Part shown: one piece after another, positions 48,224 through 56,176 of the stretch
How the letters are laid out: each line of letters opens with the position of its first letter
How positions within the stretch are numbered: position 1 is the stretch's first letter
Assembly (NCBI GenBank): GCA_016929115.1
Contig: JAFGJL010000079.1
Coordinates: 1-56,176 of the forward strand
Reading direction: 5' to 3'
Source: Candidatus Omnitrophota bacterium
GTDB taxonomy: Bacteria; Omnitrophota; Gorgyraeia; 2-01-FULL-45-10
Length of the DNA stretch: 56,176 bases
The notes under the pieces: generated by a model
Told to the model about the DNA's origin: nothing
The model's input: the letters and a program-made list of their open reading frames with translations, nothing else
Database searches by the model: none
Program-made: the position numbers and the translations under genes

Positions 48224-49627
48224 TTAGAATCTCAAGGCGGGTATAAAAAACTGCGCTATCTTAAAATATATAATAAGCCCTATTATATCTACGATGCTTG
48301 TCGTTATAGGGCCTGCTAAAGCCGCCGGATCAAGGCCTATCTTTTTTGATAATAGCGGTAAGGTCAATCCTGAGAGTATGGCGACGATCACTATCAGGAA
48401 CATCGTAGAGCCTACAACAATCGCGACAAAAAAATCCCTTTGAAGAAGAAATGCCCTGCCTAACGCGACAACCCCTACCAGCGACGCCATCATTAGCGAT
48501 GCCGTCATTTCAAGCCTGGCTACTTTCCGGATATTTTTCCAGTTAACATCTCCTGTCGCCAGCCCTCTTATCACGGTTATCGCGGTCTGCGCGCCGGCAT
48601 TGCCACCTGTGTCAAGAAGCATCGGTATGAAAAAGGCGAGCGCCACAACAGCGCTTAGGGACGCCTCAAAGCTCTTGAGGACAGTCCCTGTAAGAAAATC
48701 AAAAATTAACAGCAGAATCAGCCATCCGGCCCTTCGTCTCATCATCTCCCAGACCGTAGCCGTCTGATAACTGATGATTTCGCCGCCGGAAGCGTTCATT
48801 TTGCCGATCTCGTATATTTCGGAGGTGTTCTGACGCTGCATCATATCAATAACATCGTCTATAGTTATTATTCCGAGCATCTTTCCCGTCTTGTCAACTA
48901 CGGGCGCGTCCGACAGATCATATTTTGAAAAACATGCCGCGATCTCTTTTTTATCAATATCGGCTTCTATTTTAATATTATCAACGCCTGACATGATATC
49001 CTTCACAGGCGTATCCTGCGGCGCTTTAAGCAGCTCCTGCAAGCTTATTTTGCCCATGACCCGGCGGTCGGAATCCACAACATATACCGAATAGACATCC
49101 TTTTCGTAAGCCGATGTAAGTCTTTCCTGTGTCACTAGAAGCGCTTTTCTTGCTGTGATATGCTTATCCACCTCAATAAAATCTGTAGTCATTATGCTGC
49201 CGGCGCTTCCATCTTTAAAAGATAAGAGCTTTTTGACGTCGTCTGATTCGCCCGTTTTTAAAAGCTTGAAGAGCTTTGATGTCATTCTGTCCGACATTTT
49301 TTTAAACAGGCGCGATCTCTCATCAGAAGCCATATCATTCAATATCGGCGTAATCTCATCGTTATTCAGATTATCCAGAATGAATTTTTGGTCTTCGAAA
49401 CGCAAATCTTCAAATAATTGTATGGCTTTTTTTAAAGGCATTGCTTTGAAAATGACAAGCTTCTCCTGGGCTTCAAGCAAACGCCATCCGTCCGATAAGT
49501 CCACAGGGCTTATATCTTTTAAAATACTCCTGATCCCTGAAAAATCTTTTTTAACCAGGAGGTCGCGGAATCCCGGCAACATCAGGGCAAGGACTTCAAA
49601 TTTTTTGTTACTGCGTTTTCCATTCAT
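48224..49627 (-). CDS. mgtE: Magnesium transporter MgtE
   Basis: Start MNGKRSNKKF at 49627 preferred; MgtE_N helical repeats, CBS pair (MGKISLQELLKAPQDTPVKDIMSG.. / DAPVVDKTGKMLGIITIDDVIDMM), TM domain PMLLDTGGNAGAQTAITVIRGLATGD. Confidence 0.92.
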   Translation of the reverse strand: MNGKRSNKKFEVLALMLPGFRDLLVKKDFSGIRSILKDISPVDLSDGWRLLEAQEKLVIFKAMPLKKAIQLFEDLRFEDQKFILDNLNNDEITPILNDMASDERSRLFKKMSDRMTSKLFKLLKTGESDDVKKLLSFKDGSAGSIMTTDFIEVDKHITARKALLVTQERLTSAYEKDVYSVYVVDSDRRVMGKISLQELLKAPQDTPVKDIMSGVDNIKIEADIDKKEIAACFSKYDLSDAPVVDKTGKMLGIITIDDVIDMMQRQNTSEIYEIGKMNASGGEIISYQTATVWEMMRRRAGWLILLLIFDFLTGTVLKSFEASLSAVVALAFFIPMLLDTGGNAGAQTAITVIRGLATGDVNWKNIRKVARLEMTASLMMASLVGVVALGRAFLLQRDFFVAIVVGSTMFLIVIVAILSGLTLPLLSKKIGLDPAALAGPITTSIVDIIGLIIYFKIAQFFIPALRF

Positions 49628-49808
49628 AATATCTTCTTCCTTTACCCGCATATTATACACCATCACACGCATAAGTAAGCCTTTTTTTATGAACCACCTC
49701 TCTGAATACAGTAGAGAGGCAAATGCTCTTTGAAATGCGCTGCATTTAGTTCATCGAATTATCGGCCATATGCAATGATTCAAATCTAGCCAATATCTGG
49801 CAAATTAT

Positions 49809-49879
49809 CGACCCCTCGGCTTTGCTATGCCTCGACAAGCTCGGCATTCGCCCTGAGCCTGCCGAATGGCTCGGGGTCG
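49809..49879. repeat. Intergenic inverted-repeat element
   Basis: CGACCCC ... GCATTCG-CCCTGAGCCTGC-CGAATGGC ... GGGGTCG. Confidence 0.55.
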
Positions 49880-49986
49880 TCCTGAGCAAGCTCGTGAATA
49901 AAAGCTCGAAGCGCGCCAAAGGACGATTAACTAACAGAGTATCGACTAAGAGTTGTGAAATTCCTCGACGACAAAACGCAACAAAA

Positions 49987-50010
49987 TAGCCGACATTAAA
50001 ATGTCGGCTA
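49987..50010. repeat. REP-like inverted repeat
   Basis: TAGCCGACATT-AA-AATGTCGGCTA, perfect 11-bp arms. Confidence 0.75.
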
Positions 50011-50052
50011 CAGTGCGTTGTTCTCTGCCTATCTGATTACGGGCAAAATAAT

Positions 50053-50130
50053 TGGTAGCCCCAACCGGATTTGAACCGGTGTCTTATGGCTGAGAACCAT
50101 ACGTCCTAGGCCGGGCTAGACGATGGGGCC
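50053..50130 (-). tRNA. tRNA-Glu (CTC)
   Basis: GGCCCCATCGTCTAGCCCGGCCTAGGACGTATGGTTCTCAGCCATAAGACACCGGTTCAAATCCGGTTGGGGCTACCA; cloverleaf folds by eye, CCA encoded. Confidence 0.93.
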
Positions 50131-50210
50131 AAAAATTGTGAAACAATTTTTGATGCTGAGGCGGCGTTAAGCGGCCCGACAAATAGGAGGGCCGTAGCCG
50201 CCGAAGCACC
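50131..50210 (-). repeat. tRNA-abutting structured element A
   Basis: GGTGCTTCGGCGGCTACGGCCC-TCCTATTTGTC-GGGCCGCTTAACGCCGCCTCAGCATCAAAAATTGTTTCACAATTTTT; ends at the 5' end of tRNA-Glu and begins on the GIY-YIG stop codon. Confidence 0.75.
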
Positions 50211-50473
50211 TAATAGCAACCTGTATTGCTTATCAAAGTCAATTTTTTGCTGCGACTGTACTCTTGTATCTCTAATTCTCGTTTCCTGGCAGCAGATTTC
50301 GTTCCTAGTTGTTCACAATAGACCAATTCCACCGGATGTCTAAATCGCGTAAATCTGCAACCCTGCCCTTTGTTATGCGTCGCAACTCGCTTGCTTACAT
50401 CGTTAGATATACCGGTATAGAACTTGCCGTCGGCGCATTTTACAATATAGACTGACCAGGGCCTACTATTCAT
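50210..50473 (-). CDS. GIY-YIG nuclease superfamily protein
   Basis: 87 aa; WSVYIVKCADGKFYTGISNDVSKRVATHNKGQGCRFTRFRHPVELVYCEQLGTKSAARKRELEI. Confidence 0.88.
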   Translation of the reverse strand: MNSRPWSVYIVKCADGKFYTGISNDVSKRVATHNKGQGCRFTRFRHPVELVYCEQLGTKSAARKRELEIQEYSRSKKLTLISNTGCY

Positions 50474-50497
50474 GCTAGAGAGTCACTTGGCTGATTA

Positions 50498-50577
50498 GGT
50501 CCTTCGCTTCGCCTGAAATCCTCCTATTCGTCGGATTTCATGGCTCGTTCAGGATCAAATTTTCTTCGAAAATTTGG
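50498..50577 (+). repeat. tRNA-abutting structured element B
   Basis: GGTCCTTCGCTTCGCCTGAAATCC-TCCTATTCGTC-GGATTTCATGGCTCGTTCAGGATCAAATTTTCTTCGAAAATTTGG; ends on the CCA of tRNA-Leu. Confidence 0.78.
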
Positions 50578-50659
50578 TGCGGAGAGGGGGATTTGAACCC
50601 CCATGGGTTGCCCCACATGCCCCTCAAACATGCGTGTCTGCCAGTTCCACCATCTCCGC
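50575..50659 (-). tRNA. tRNA-Leu (GAG)
   Basis: GCGGAGATGGTGGAACTGGCAGACACGCATGTTTGAGGGGCATGTGGGGCAACCCATGGGGGTTCAAATCCCCCTCTCCGCACCA; class II tRNA, CCA encoded. Confidence 0.93.
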
Positions 50660-50681
50660 AAGATCATCAAAGATCGGAATA

Positions 50682-50843
50682 TCATTTAATGCCGCGTAAC
50701 TTCCAGAAGATATTCCTTCTTCCGGGAGTCGCCACGGCAAGCAACATCTCATGCACCGCCTGAAGCCACTCCATCTTCTTCTTGGGCGGCACCTTTATGG
50801 AGCGCTCGATCTTTTCTTTGTCCGTCTCCCATCCAAATTTCAT
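50682..50843 (-). CDS. Small basic partner protein (53 aa) of the nucleotidyltransferase; not in the ORF track
   Basis: MKFGWETDKEKIERSIKVPPKKKMEWLQAVHEMLLAVATPGRRNIFWKLRGIK; ATGA overlap (50840-50843) with the upstream gene. Confidence 0.7.
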   Translation of the reverse strand: MKFGWETDKEKIERSIKVPPKKKMEWLQAVHEMLLAVATPGRRNIFWKLRGIK

Positions 50844-51340
50844 CGGCCTCGCCTCTTGATCCTGTCGATCTCTTTAAGCACGTTTATGTCCAGCCGGTCC
50901 ACCGGTCGGCCGGCAGCCCTCTTCATCTTCATGAGCTTCTTTATCGATATGACAGGCACAGCAAACTCGCCGACCTTGACGCGCACCTTGTCTTTCGCGG
51001 CTCCAGCATACTGAACCGGAGAATCCACAATAATATCAACTTCCTTCAGATCTTCTTCCTTGTAGAAGTTAAATGCCTTCATGTGCTTATTTTTTATCCA
51101 ATCCGCCCTTGTTTTTTTATCGGCGATATCGATCGGAGCTACGGGTTGTTTTACCCGATACCCTTGAGATACAAGGATATTTACGATCTTTTTCAGATTA
51201 CCATCAGTCATCTCGACGAGAATGTCCATATCATGTGTGGCGCGCTCGCCGCCGAGCAAATTAAAAGCTATGCCCCCAACAAGCACATAACGAACCTTCT
51301 GCCTCTGAAATTCCTTGAGTATCTCTCCGTAGAGTATCAT
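50840..51340 (-). CDS. AbiEii/DUF6036-like nucleotidyltransferase (possible toxin)
   Basis: 166 aa; VRYVLVGGIAFNLLGGERATHDMDILVEMT; C-terminal RAAGRPVDRLDINVLKEI. Confidence 0.75.
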   Translation of the reverse strand: MILYGEILKEFQRQKVRYVLVGGIAFNLLGGERATHDMDILVEMTDGNLKKIVNILVSQGYRVKQPVAPIDIADKKTRADWIKNKHMKAFNFYKEEDLKEVDIIVDSPVQYAGAAKDKVRVKVGEFAVPVISIKKLMKMKRAAGRPVDRLDINVLKEIDRIKRRGR

Positions 51341-51408
51341 GCGCCCCCTGAGGGTATTACATTATAGCTAAACTCGCTGCAAAATCAAGTGTTGTGTACT
51401 GTTAAGAA

Positions 51409-51480
51409 GGTCCTTCGGACGCTCCTGTTCGTCGCGTCCTCAGGATCAATTTTGCCCAACTTATTATCCGGCAAAATTGG
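51409..51480 (+). repeat. tRNA-abutting structured element C
   Basis: GGTCCTTCGGACGC-TCCTGTTCGTC-GCGTCCTCAGGATCAATTTTGCCCAACTTATTATCCGGCAAAATTGG; ends on the CCA of tRNA-Gln. Confidence 0.78.
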
Positions 51481-51551
51481 CTGACGGGCTAGGATTTGAA
51501 CCTAGACAAACAGATCCAGAGTCTGTTGTGCTACCGTTACACTACCCGTCA
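51478..51551 (-). tRNA. tRNA-Gln (CTG)
   Basis: TGACGGGTAGTGTAACGGTAGCACAACAGACTCTGGATCTGTTTGTCTAGGTTCAAATCCTAGCCCGTCAGCCA; anticodon CTG, CCA encoded. Confidence 0.93.
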
Positions 51552-51607
51552 AAATTTTGATGCCGCCTATTATACTACACCCTGCTGCTCCTTGCCACGT
51601 TCTTTCA

Positions 51608-51943
51608 TCACATATGGTGGTTGGCCGGATCGGTGGGGCACGCCGGTTCGGCGTCCACCGCAGGGACCTCATACGCCGCCCCGCTCTTGGGGCAGACCGG
51701 CCATCTCTTCAGGTAATTGTCGACGAGATCAGCTGTTGTCGGCGTATCGGTGCCGGTCTTTTCGTGGACGATCGCCCAGACCTGAACGGCGCCGCGGATC
51801 TGCTTCAGGTTCTCTATGCAAACCGTCTTCTGGGTAATGGTCCGCGTATTCACGTAGTTGGGGATGGCTATCGCCGCCAATACTGCGATGACCGCGATCA
51901 CTATCATGATCTCCAGAAGCGTAAAGCCGGGACGCCTCCCCAC
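51608..51943 (-). CDS. Type II/IV pilin-like (pseudopilin) protein
   Basis: 111 aa; prepilin N-terminus RRPGFTLLEIMIVIAVIAVLAAIAIPNYVNTR. Confidence 0.9.
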   Translation of the reverse strand: MGRRPGFTLLEIMIVIAVIAVLAAIAIPNYVNTRTITQKTVCIENLKQIRGAVQVWAIVHEKTGTDTPTTADLVDNYLKRWPVCPKSGAAYEVPAVDAEPACPTDPANHHM

Positions 51944-52194
51944 TATTTTACCTCGCCCTTCCTCATATCTTCGATCTCTCTTCTTAGCCTGTCCAGCTCC
52001 CTGTCTTTTTCGTCCACCAGCTCGCCGAGCTTTTCTATCACGGCATCCTTCTGCTTGATAAGGTTGTCAACCGCGACGGTCCCGTTCTCTATCAGTTTTA
52101 TCGTCTCATAGTTCATGTAAAAGCTGGCGCCGAAAAGAGCGACTATGATGGCGACCAGGCTTACAAGCATTATCCTGACCTTTTTCGCTTCCAT
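51943..52194 (-). CDS. Small membrane-anchored coiled-coil protein
   Basis: 83 aa; N-terminal TM, coiled-coil C-terminus; overlaps the pilin gene. Confidence 0.65.
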   Translation of the reverse strand: MEAKKVRIMLVSLVAIIVALFGASFYMNYETIKLIENGTVAVDNLIKQKDAVIEKLGELVDEKDRELDRLRREIEDMRKGEVK

Positions 52195-52236
52195 GCCCTG
52201 CCCCTCCGTTATCTTTCTATTTTGCTGTCTACCTTT

Positions 52237-53925
52237 TCAGCGCTTTTTAGACGCGTCCACCTTGGCCCAGGTATCTTTCAGCGAAACGGTCCGGTTAAAG
52301 ACCTTCTTCCCCGCGCCTGAAGCGGCCGGATCAAGGTAAAAATAACCCAGCCTCTCGAATTGGTAGCGGCTCCCGGGCACGGCGTTCTTGAGCGACGGTT
52401 CCAATTTGCAGGATGGCAGGACCTCGAGCGATCCGGGGTTCAGGTTGGCGCGGAAGTCAGCGCCTTCAGGCACATCCTCCGGATCCCTCTTCGTAAAAAG
52501 CAGGTCGTAGAGCCGCACCTCAGCATCGATCGCGTGAGGCGCCGAGACCCAATGAAGCGTAGCCTTCACCTTTCGCCCGTCGGGCGCGTCCCCGCCGCGC
52601 GTGGCCGGGTCATAGATGCAGCGGACCTCCGTCACTTCGCCGGTCTTCGGGTCCTTTACCGCCTCAACGCATTTCACGAAATAGGCATAGCGCAGGCGCA
52701 CCTCTTTCCCGGGCGCCAACCGGAAGAATTTCGGCGGAGGCTCCTCGCGGAAATCGTCTTTTTCTATGTAGAGCTCGCGCGAGAACGGCACCTTCCTTGT
52801 TCCCATCGCGGCATCCTCGGGATTATTCACGGCATCGAGCTCTTCAGTCTTTCCTTCGGGGTAATTCGTGATGACGACTTTAAGCGGCCGCAGCACAGCC
52901 ATGGCGCGCGGGGCCGTCCTGTTGAGCTCCCCGCGCACGGAGTTCTCGAGCACGTTGACATCGACGATGGAGTTCATCTTCGCGACGCCTATCTCATCGC
53001 AGAAACCGCGTATCGACGAAGCCGTATATCCGCGCCGTCTCAGGCCCGACAGCGTCGGCATCCTCGGGTCGTCCCACCCGCTCACGCGCTCCTCCCTGAC
53101 GAGCTGGAGCAGTTTGCGCTTGCTTAGAACGGTATTGCCCAGGTTGAGCCGCGCGAATTCTATCTGCTGAGGGTGGTGGGCGCCGAGCGCGTCGAGTATC
53201 CAGTCATAAAGCGGCCTGTTGTTCTCGAACTCGAGGGTACAGATCGAATGGGTGATATGTTCGATCGAATCCGAAAGGCAATGCGCGAAGTCGTACATCG
53301 GGTAGATGCACCATTTATCGCCGGTGCGGTGGTGATGCTCCCTCTTTATCCGGTAGAGAACGGGATCGCGCATTATGATGTTGGGATGCGCCATGTCTAT
53401 CTTCGCCCTTAACGTGCGCGAGCCGTCCTCGAACTCGCCTTTGCGCATCCGCTCGAACAGATCGATGCTCTCTTCGACAGGCCGGCCGCGGTTCGGGCTG
53501 TCCTTGCCCGGCTGGGTGAGGGTCCCCCGATAATCGCGCACCTGGTCGGCGTCCAGGTCGCAGACATAGGCCTTGCCCTTCCTGATCAGGTCGACCGCAT
53601 ATCCGTAAAGCTTATCGAAATAATCCGAGGCGTAGTAGAGGCGGCCGCCCCAGTCGAACCCGAGCCACCTGACATCCTCGATGATGGCGTTGACATACTC
53701 CATCTCCTCTTTTTCCGGGTTCGTATCGTCCATCCGGAGATTGCACAGGCCCTTGTAGTCGCGGGCTATGCCGAAGCTCAGGCAGATCGCCTTGGCGTGG
53801 CCTATGTGGAGATAGCCGTTCGGCTCCGGCGGGAAACGCGTGTGGACCTTGCCGTGGAACCTGTTCGTCCGCAGGTGTTCGTCTATTATCTCGCGTATGA
53901 AATTTGTCGTGGCCGTCTTTTCCAT
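52237..53925 (-). CDS. glnS: Glutamine--tRNA ligase
   Basis: Start [18 protein letters not shown] at 53925 preferred; [43 protein letters not shown]. Confidence 0.95.
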   Translation of the reverse strand: MEKTATTNFIREIIDEHLRTNRFHGKVHTRFPPEPNGYLHIGHAKAICLSFGIARDYKGLCNLRMDDTNPEKEEMEYVNAIIEDVRWLGFDWGGRLYYASDYFDKLYGYAVDLIRKGKAYVCDLDADQVRDYRGTLTQPGKDSPNRGRPVEESIDLFERMRKGEFEDGSRTLRAKIDMAHPNIIMRDPVLYRIKREHHHRTGDKWCIYPMYDFAHCLSDSIEHITHSICTLEFENNRPLYDWILDALGAHHPQQIEFARLNLGNTVLSKRKLLQLVREERVSGWDDPRMPTLSGLRRRGYTASSIRGFCDEIGVAKMNSIVDVNVLENSVRGELNRTAPRAMAVLRPLKVVITNYPEGKTEELDAVNNPEDAAMGTRKVPFSRELYIEKDDFREEPPPKFFRLAPGKEVRLRYAYFVKCVEAVKDPKTGEVTEVRCIYDPATRGGDAPDGRKVKATLHWVSAPHAIDAEVRLYDLLFTKRDPEDVPEGADFRANLNPGSLEVLPSCKLEPSLKNAVPGSRYQFERLGYFYLDPAASGAGKKVFNRTVSLKDTWAKVDASKKR

Positions 53926-53929
53926 GGCA

Positions 53930-55207
53930 TCAAGCGGATGCTTTTCGCATCCGTTCAAGCACCTTCTCTTTTCCCAGCGCTTCCATCATCTCGAAGAGCC
54001 CGGCGCCGGATGTCTTGCCGCTTATCGCCATGCGCGTAGGGTGTATGACCTGGCCCGCTTTCAAGCCCTTATCTTCCGCCAGTTTGCGGCACGCCTCTTC
54101 TGCCGCGGCAGCCGAGAGGCCGTCCATCTTTTCAAGGCGCGAGGCAAAATCGCGCAGTACCTCTTTGCTTTCGGATGGCCTGAGGTATTTTTCCCTCCCC
54201 TTCTCCTCCACGGAATAATCGTCGCCGAAGAAATGGTCGGTGAGCTGCACAAATTCGGCAAGCGTCTTGACCCGCATCTTATACAGGTCGATGACCTTAA
54301 GCAACAGGCCGTCCTGCGGGACGGGCTTACCCATGCCGGCCATCTGCTGTTTTATGAGCGGCAACAACTCTGCGCCCTGTTTGGCCATGATGTACTCGCC
54401 GTTCATCCACCGGAGTTTCTGGATGTCGAACTTTGCCTGGACACCGGTCATCCCCTTCATATCGAATATCCTGACGGCCTCTTCCAGCGGGATGATCTCG
54501 CGGTCGCCGCCCGGCGACCAGCCGAGGAGGAGCAAATAGTTGACCAGCGCCCCGGGCAGAAACCCATCGCGTTTATATTCCTCGACGGAAACGCCGCCGT
54601 GCCTTTTGGAGAGCTTCGCGCCGTCCTGTCCCATGATGAGCGGCATGTGGCCGAATTTCGGCGGCATGAGGCCCAGGGCTTCGTAGAAGAGGATCTGCTT
54701 CGGCGTGTTGGATACGTGGTCATCGCCCCTTATGATGTGCGTTATCTTCAGGAAGGCGTCGTCTATGACGCAGGAAAAATTATACGTGGGCGAGCCGTCT
54801 GACTTTATCATGACCTGGTCCTTGATGTCATCTGTGTTGAAGGCGATCTTCCCGTGTATCATATCATCCACTTCTATCGCCCGGCCCTTCTCCACTTTGA
54901 ATATGCACGCCTCTCCCTCACGATAGGCCTTACCTGCCTTGAGGAGGTCTTCGGCAGCCTTGCGGTAGACGTCGAAGCGCTTCGACTGGTGGACAGGCTC
55001 CTCGTCCCAGTCGATGCCGAGCCACTTAAGGTCCGTCAATATTTCGCCGAGGAACCGCTGCTCGGAGCGGGCCATGTCCGTGTCCTCGATGCGCAAGAGA
55101 AAGGAGCCGCCGTAATGGCGGGCGTAGACCCAGTTGAAGAGCGCGGTCCTGGCGCTGCCTATGTGCAGATACCCTGTCGGGCTTGGCGCGAATCTTACTC
55201 GTATCAT
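53930..55207 (-). CDS. gltX: Glutamate--tRNA ligase
   Basis: 425 aa; [36 protein letters not shown]. Confidence 0.96.
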   Translation of the reverse strand: MIRVRFAPSPTGYLHIGSARTALFNWVYARHYGGSFLLRIEDTDMARSEQRFLGEILTDLKWLGIDWDEEPVHQSKRFDVYRKAAEDLLKAGKAYREGEACIFKVEKGRAIEVDDMIHGKIAFNTDDIKDQVMIKSDGSPTYNFSCVIDDAFLKITHIIRGDDHVSNTPKQILFYEALGLMPPKFGHMPLIMGQDGAKLSKRHGGVSVEEYKRDGFLPGALVNYLLLLGWSPGGDREIIPLEEAVRIFDMKGMTGVQAKFDIQKLRWMNGEYIMAKQGAELLPLIKQQMAGMGKPVPQDGLLLKVIDLYKMRVKTLAEFVQLTDHFFGDDYSVEEKGREKYLRPSESKEVLRDFASRLEKMDGLSAAAAEEACRKLAEDKGLKAGQVIHPTRMAISGKTSGAGLFEMMEALGKEKVLERMRKASA

Positions 55208-55222
55208 ATGTGTTGGATTATG

Positions 55223-55780
55223 CTACCGGCTGCTGGCGAAGCCTTTTTCAAGCGCGCGCTTATTGAGTTCCAAAAAGCCCTTTTTGTCGCCCATCATGTC
55301 CTTTAAAGCGCCCGCCACTGTCCTCAACGGGAATATCTTCGTCTTCTTTAGGAGCGCGCCAAGCGCGATCATGTTGGCGCACCGCGCGTTGCCGAGCTTC
55401 GATGCCATATCGGTGAACGGGATGTTCATCATGGTAACGCCCTTGCGCTTAGGTATCTCGTGTATAAGTGATCTGTTCGCTACTACTATACCGCCCTCCT
55501 TCACCATGGGCCCATACTTGGAAAGGGACTGTTGGTTCATGGCGACGAGTATGTCGGGCCTTGTGACGATGGGGCTCGCGATCTCCTTATCCGAAATCTT
55601 CGTCATCGAATAGGCGGTGCCTCCGCGCACTTCGGCGCCGTAGGACGGCATCCATGTGACGTTCCTCCCCGCAAGAAGGCCCGCATGCGTCATGAGCTTT
55701 CCCATGAACATTATGCCCTGGCCGCCGAACCCGGCGAAGAATATCTCTGTGGTCTTTGCGCTCATCTTTTTCTTGGCCAT
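55223..55780 (-). CDS. 2-oxoacid:acceptor oxidoreductase gamma subunit
   Basis: Start MAKKKMSAKTTEIFFAGFGGQGIMFMGKLM at 55780 preferred; MPSYGAEVRGGTAYSMTKIS. Confidence 0.9.
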   Translation of the reverse strand: MAKKKMSAKTTEIFFAGFGGQGIMFMGKLMTHAGLLAGRNVTWMPSYGAEVRGGTAYSMTKISDKEIASPIVTRPDILVAMNQQSLSKYGPMVKEGGIVVANRSLIHEIPKRKGVTMMNIPFTDMASKLGNARCANMIALGALLKKTKIFPLRTVAGALKDMMGDKKGFLELNKRALEKGFASSR

Positions 55781-55785
55781 TTTTA

Positions 55786-56176
55786 CTACCAGCTCTTTAT
55801 GGTGCCGATTGGATAGAAGGTCGAGACCTCGTTCTTTATCCTGTCTGCCGCCTGGATCGGCGTCATGCCCCAGTAGGTCGGGCACATCGAAAGGACCTCG
55901 ACGATCGAAAACCCCTTCTTCTCTATCTGCGTCCTGAACGCCTTTTTGATGGAGCGCTTCGCCCTAAGTATCTCCTGCGCGTTATGGACGGAGACGCGCT
56001 CCGCATGCCTCACGCCCGGCAGGACCGCGAGCATCTCCAGTATCTTCAGGGGATAGCCGTCGCGCCTGATGTTGCGGCCCATTATCGAGGTGTCGGTCTT
56101 CTGCCCCGCCAGGGTGGTTGGGGCAAGCTGGCCGCCGGTCATGCCGTAGACGCCGTTATTGACGAATATCGTCGTG
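55786..56176 (-). CDS. 2-oxoacid:ferredoxin oxidoreductase beta (TPP-binding) subunit, partial (5' end beyond the window)
   Basis: Frame reads TTIFVNNGVYGMTGGQLAPTT...; GFSIVEVLSMCPTYWGMTPIQA. Confidence 0.88.
   Translation of the reverse strand, partial: TTIFVNNGVYGMTGGQLAPTTLAGQKTDTSIMGRNIRRDGYPLKILEMLAVLPGVRHAERVSVHNAQEILRAKRSIKKAFRTQIEKKGFSIVEVLSMCPTYWGMTPIQAADRIKNEVSTFYPIGTIKSW

Noticed and set aside
49628-49740. M-box (Mg2+) riboswitch upstream of mgtE
   Set aside because: The leader is too short and I see no M-box conserved elements.
53840-54802. 320-aa plus-strand ORF opposite gltX/glnS (and 52360-53127)
   Set aside because: Antisense of well-conserved aminoacyl-tRNA synthetases.

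Overview
The window is a dense bacterial locus, almost entirely on the minus strand. Gene content and the giant repetitive surface protein suggest an Omnitrophota-like Gram-negative lineage (inference only). From left to right it contains: (1) the 5' part (about 1255 codons, missing from the ORF track because it runs off the left edge) of a very large repetitive, probably secreted or surface protein; (2) a four-gene RND efflux operon (TolC-like, membrane fusion protein, two RND permeases) with a REP-like 24-bp inverted repeat inside it; (3) a small Zn-finger protein and a ROK regulator with a near-consensus promoter/operator; (4) a roughly 22-kb surface polysaccharide/LPS cluster (WecA-like, PIG-L deacetylase, WbqC, GT4/GT9/GT2/GT39/CgeB-like glycosyltransferases, methyltransferases, aminotransferase, flippase, O-antigen ligase, Wzc-type tyrosine kinase); (5) a convergent ABC-2 transporter pair; (6) a compact operon with a candidate RiPP system: NTP_transf_5 protein, radical SAM/SPASM enzyme, an unlisted 55-aa Cys-containing peptide coupled to it by ATGA, an S26-like peptidase, an HprK-like kinase, a PqqD-like protein and a methyltransferase, inserted between wza and wzc; (7) an HD-GYP protein, an ExeA-like ATPase, a response regulator and MgtE; (8) a tRNA region (Glu-CTC, Leu-GAG, Gln-CTG) with a family of structured repeat elements abutting the tRNAs and bracketing a GIY-YIG nuclease gene, plus an AbiEii-like nucleotidyltransferase with a 53-aa partner; (9) a pilin-like protein, glnS, gltX and 2-oxoacid oxidoreductase subunits. 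The strongest candidates for undescribed biology are the RiPP-like cassette (39320-43941) and the tRNA-abutting covarying element family with GIY-YIG (48001-51480).
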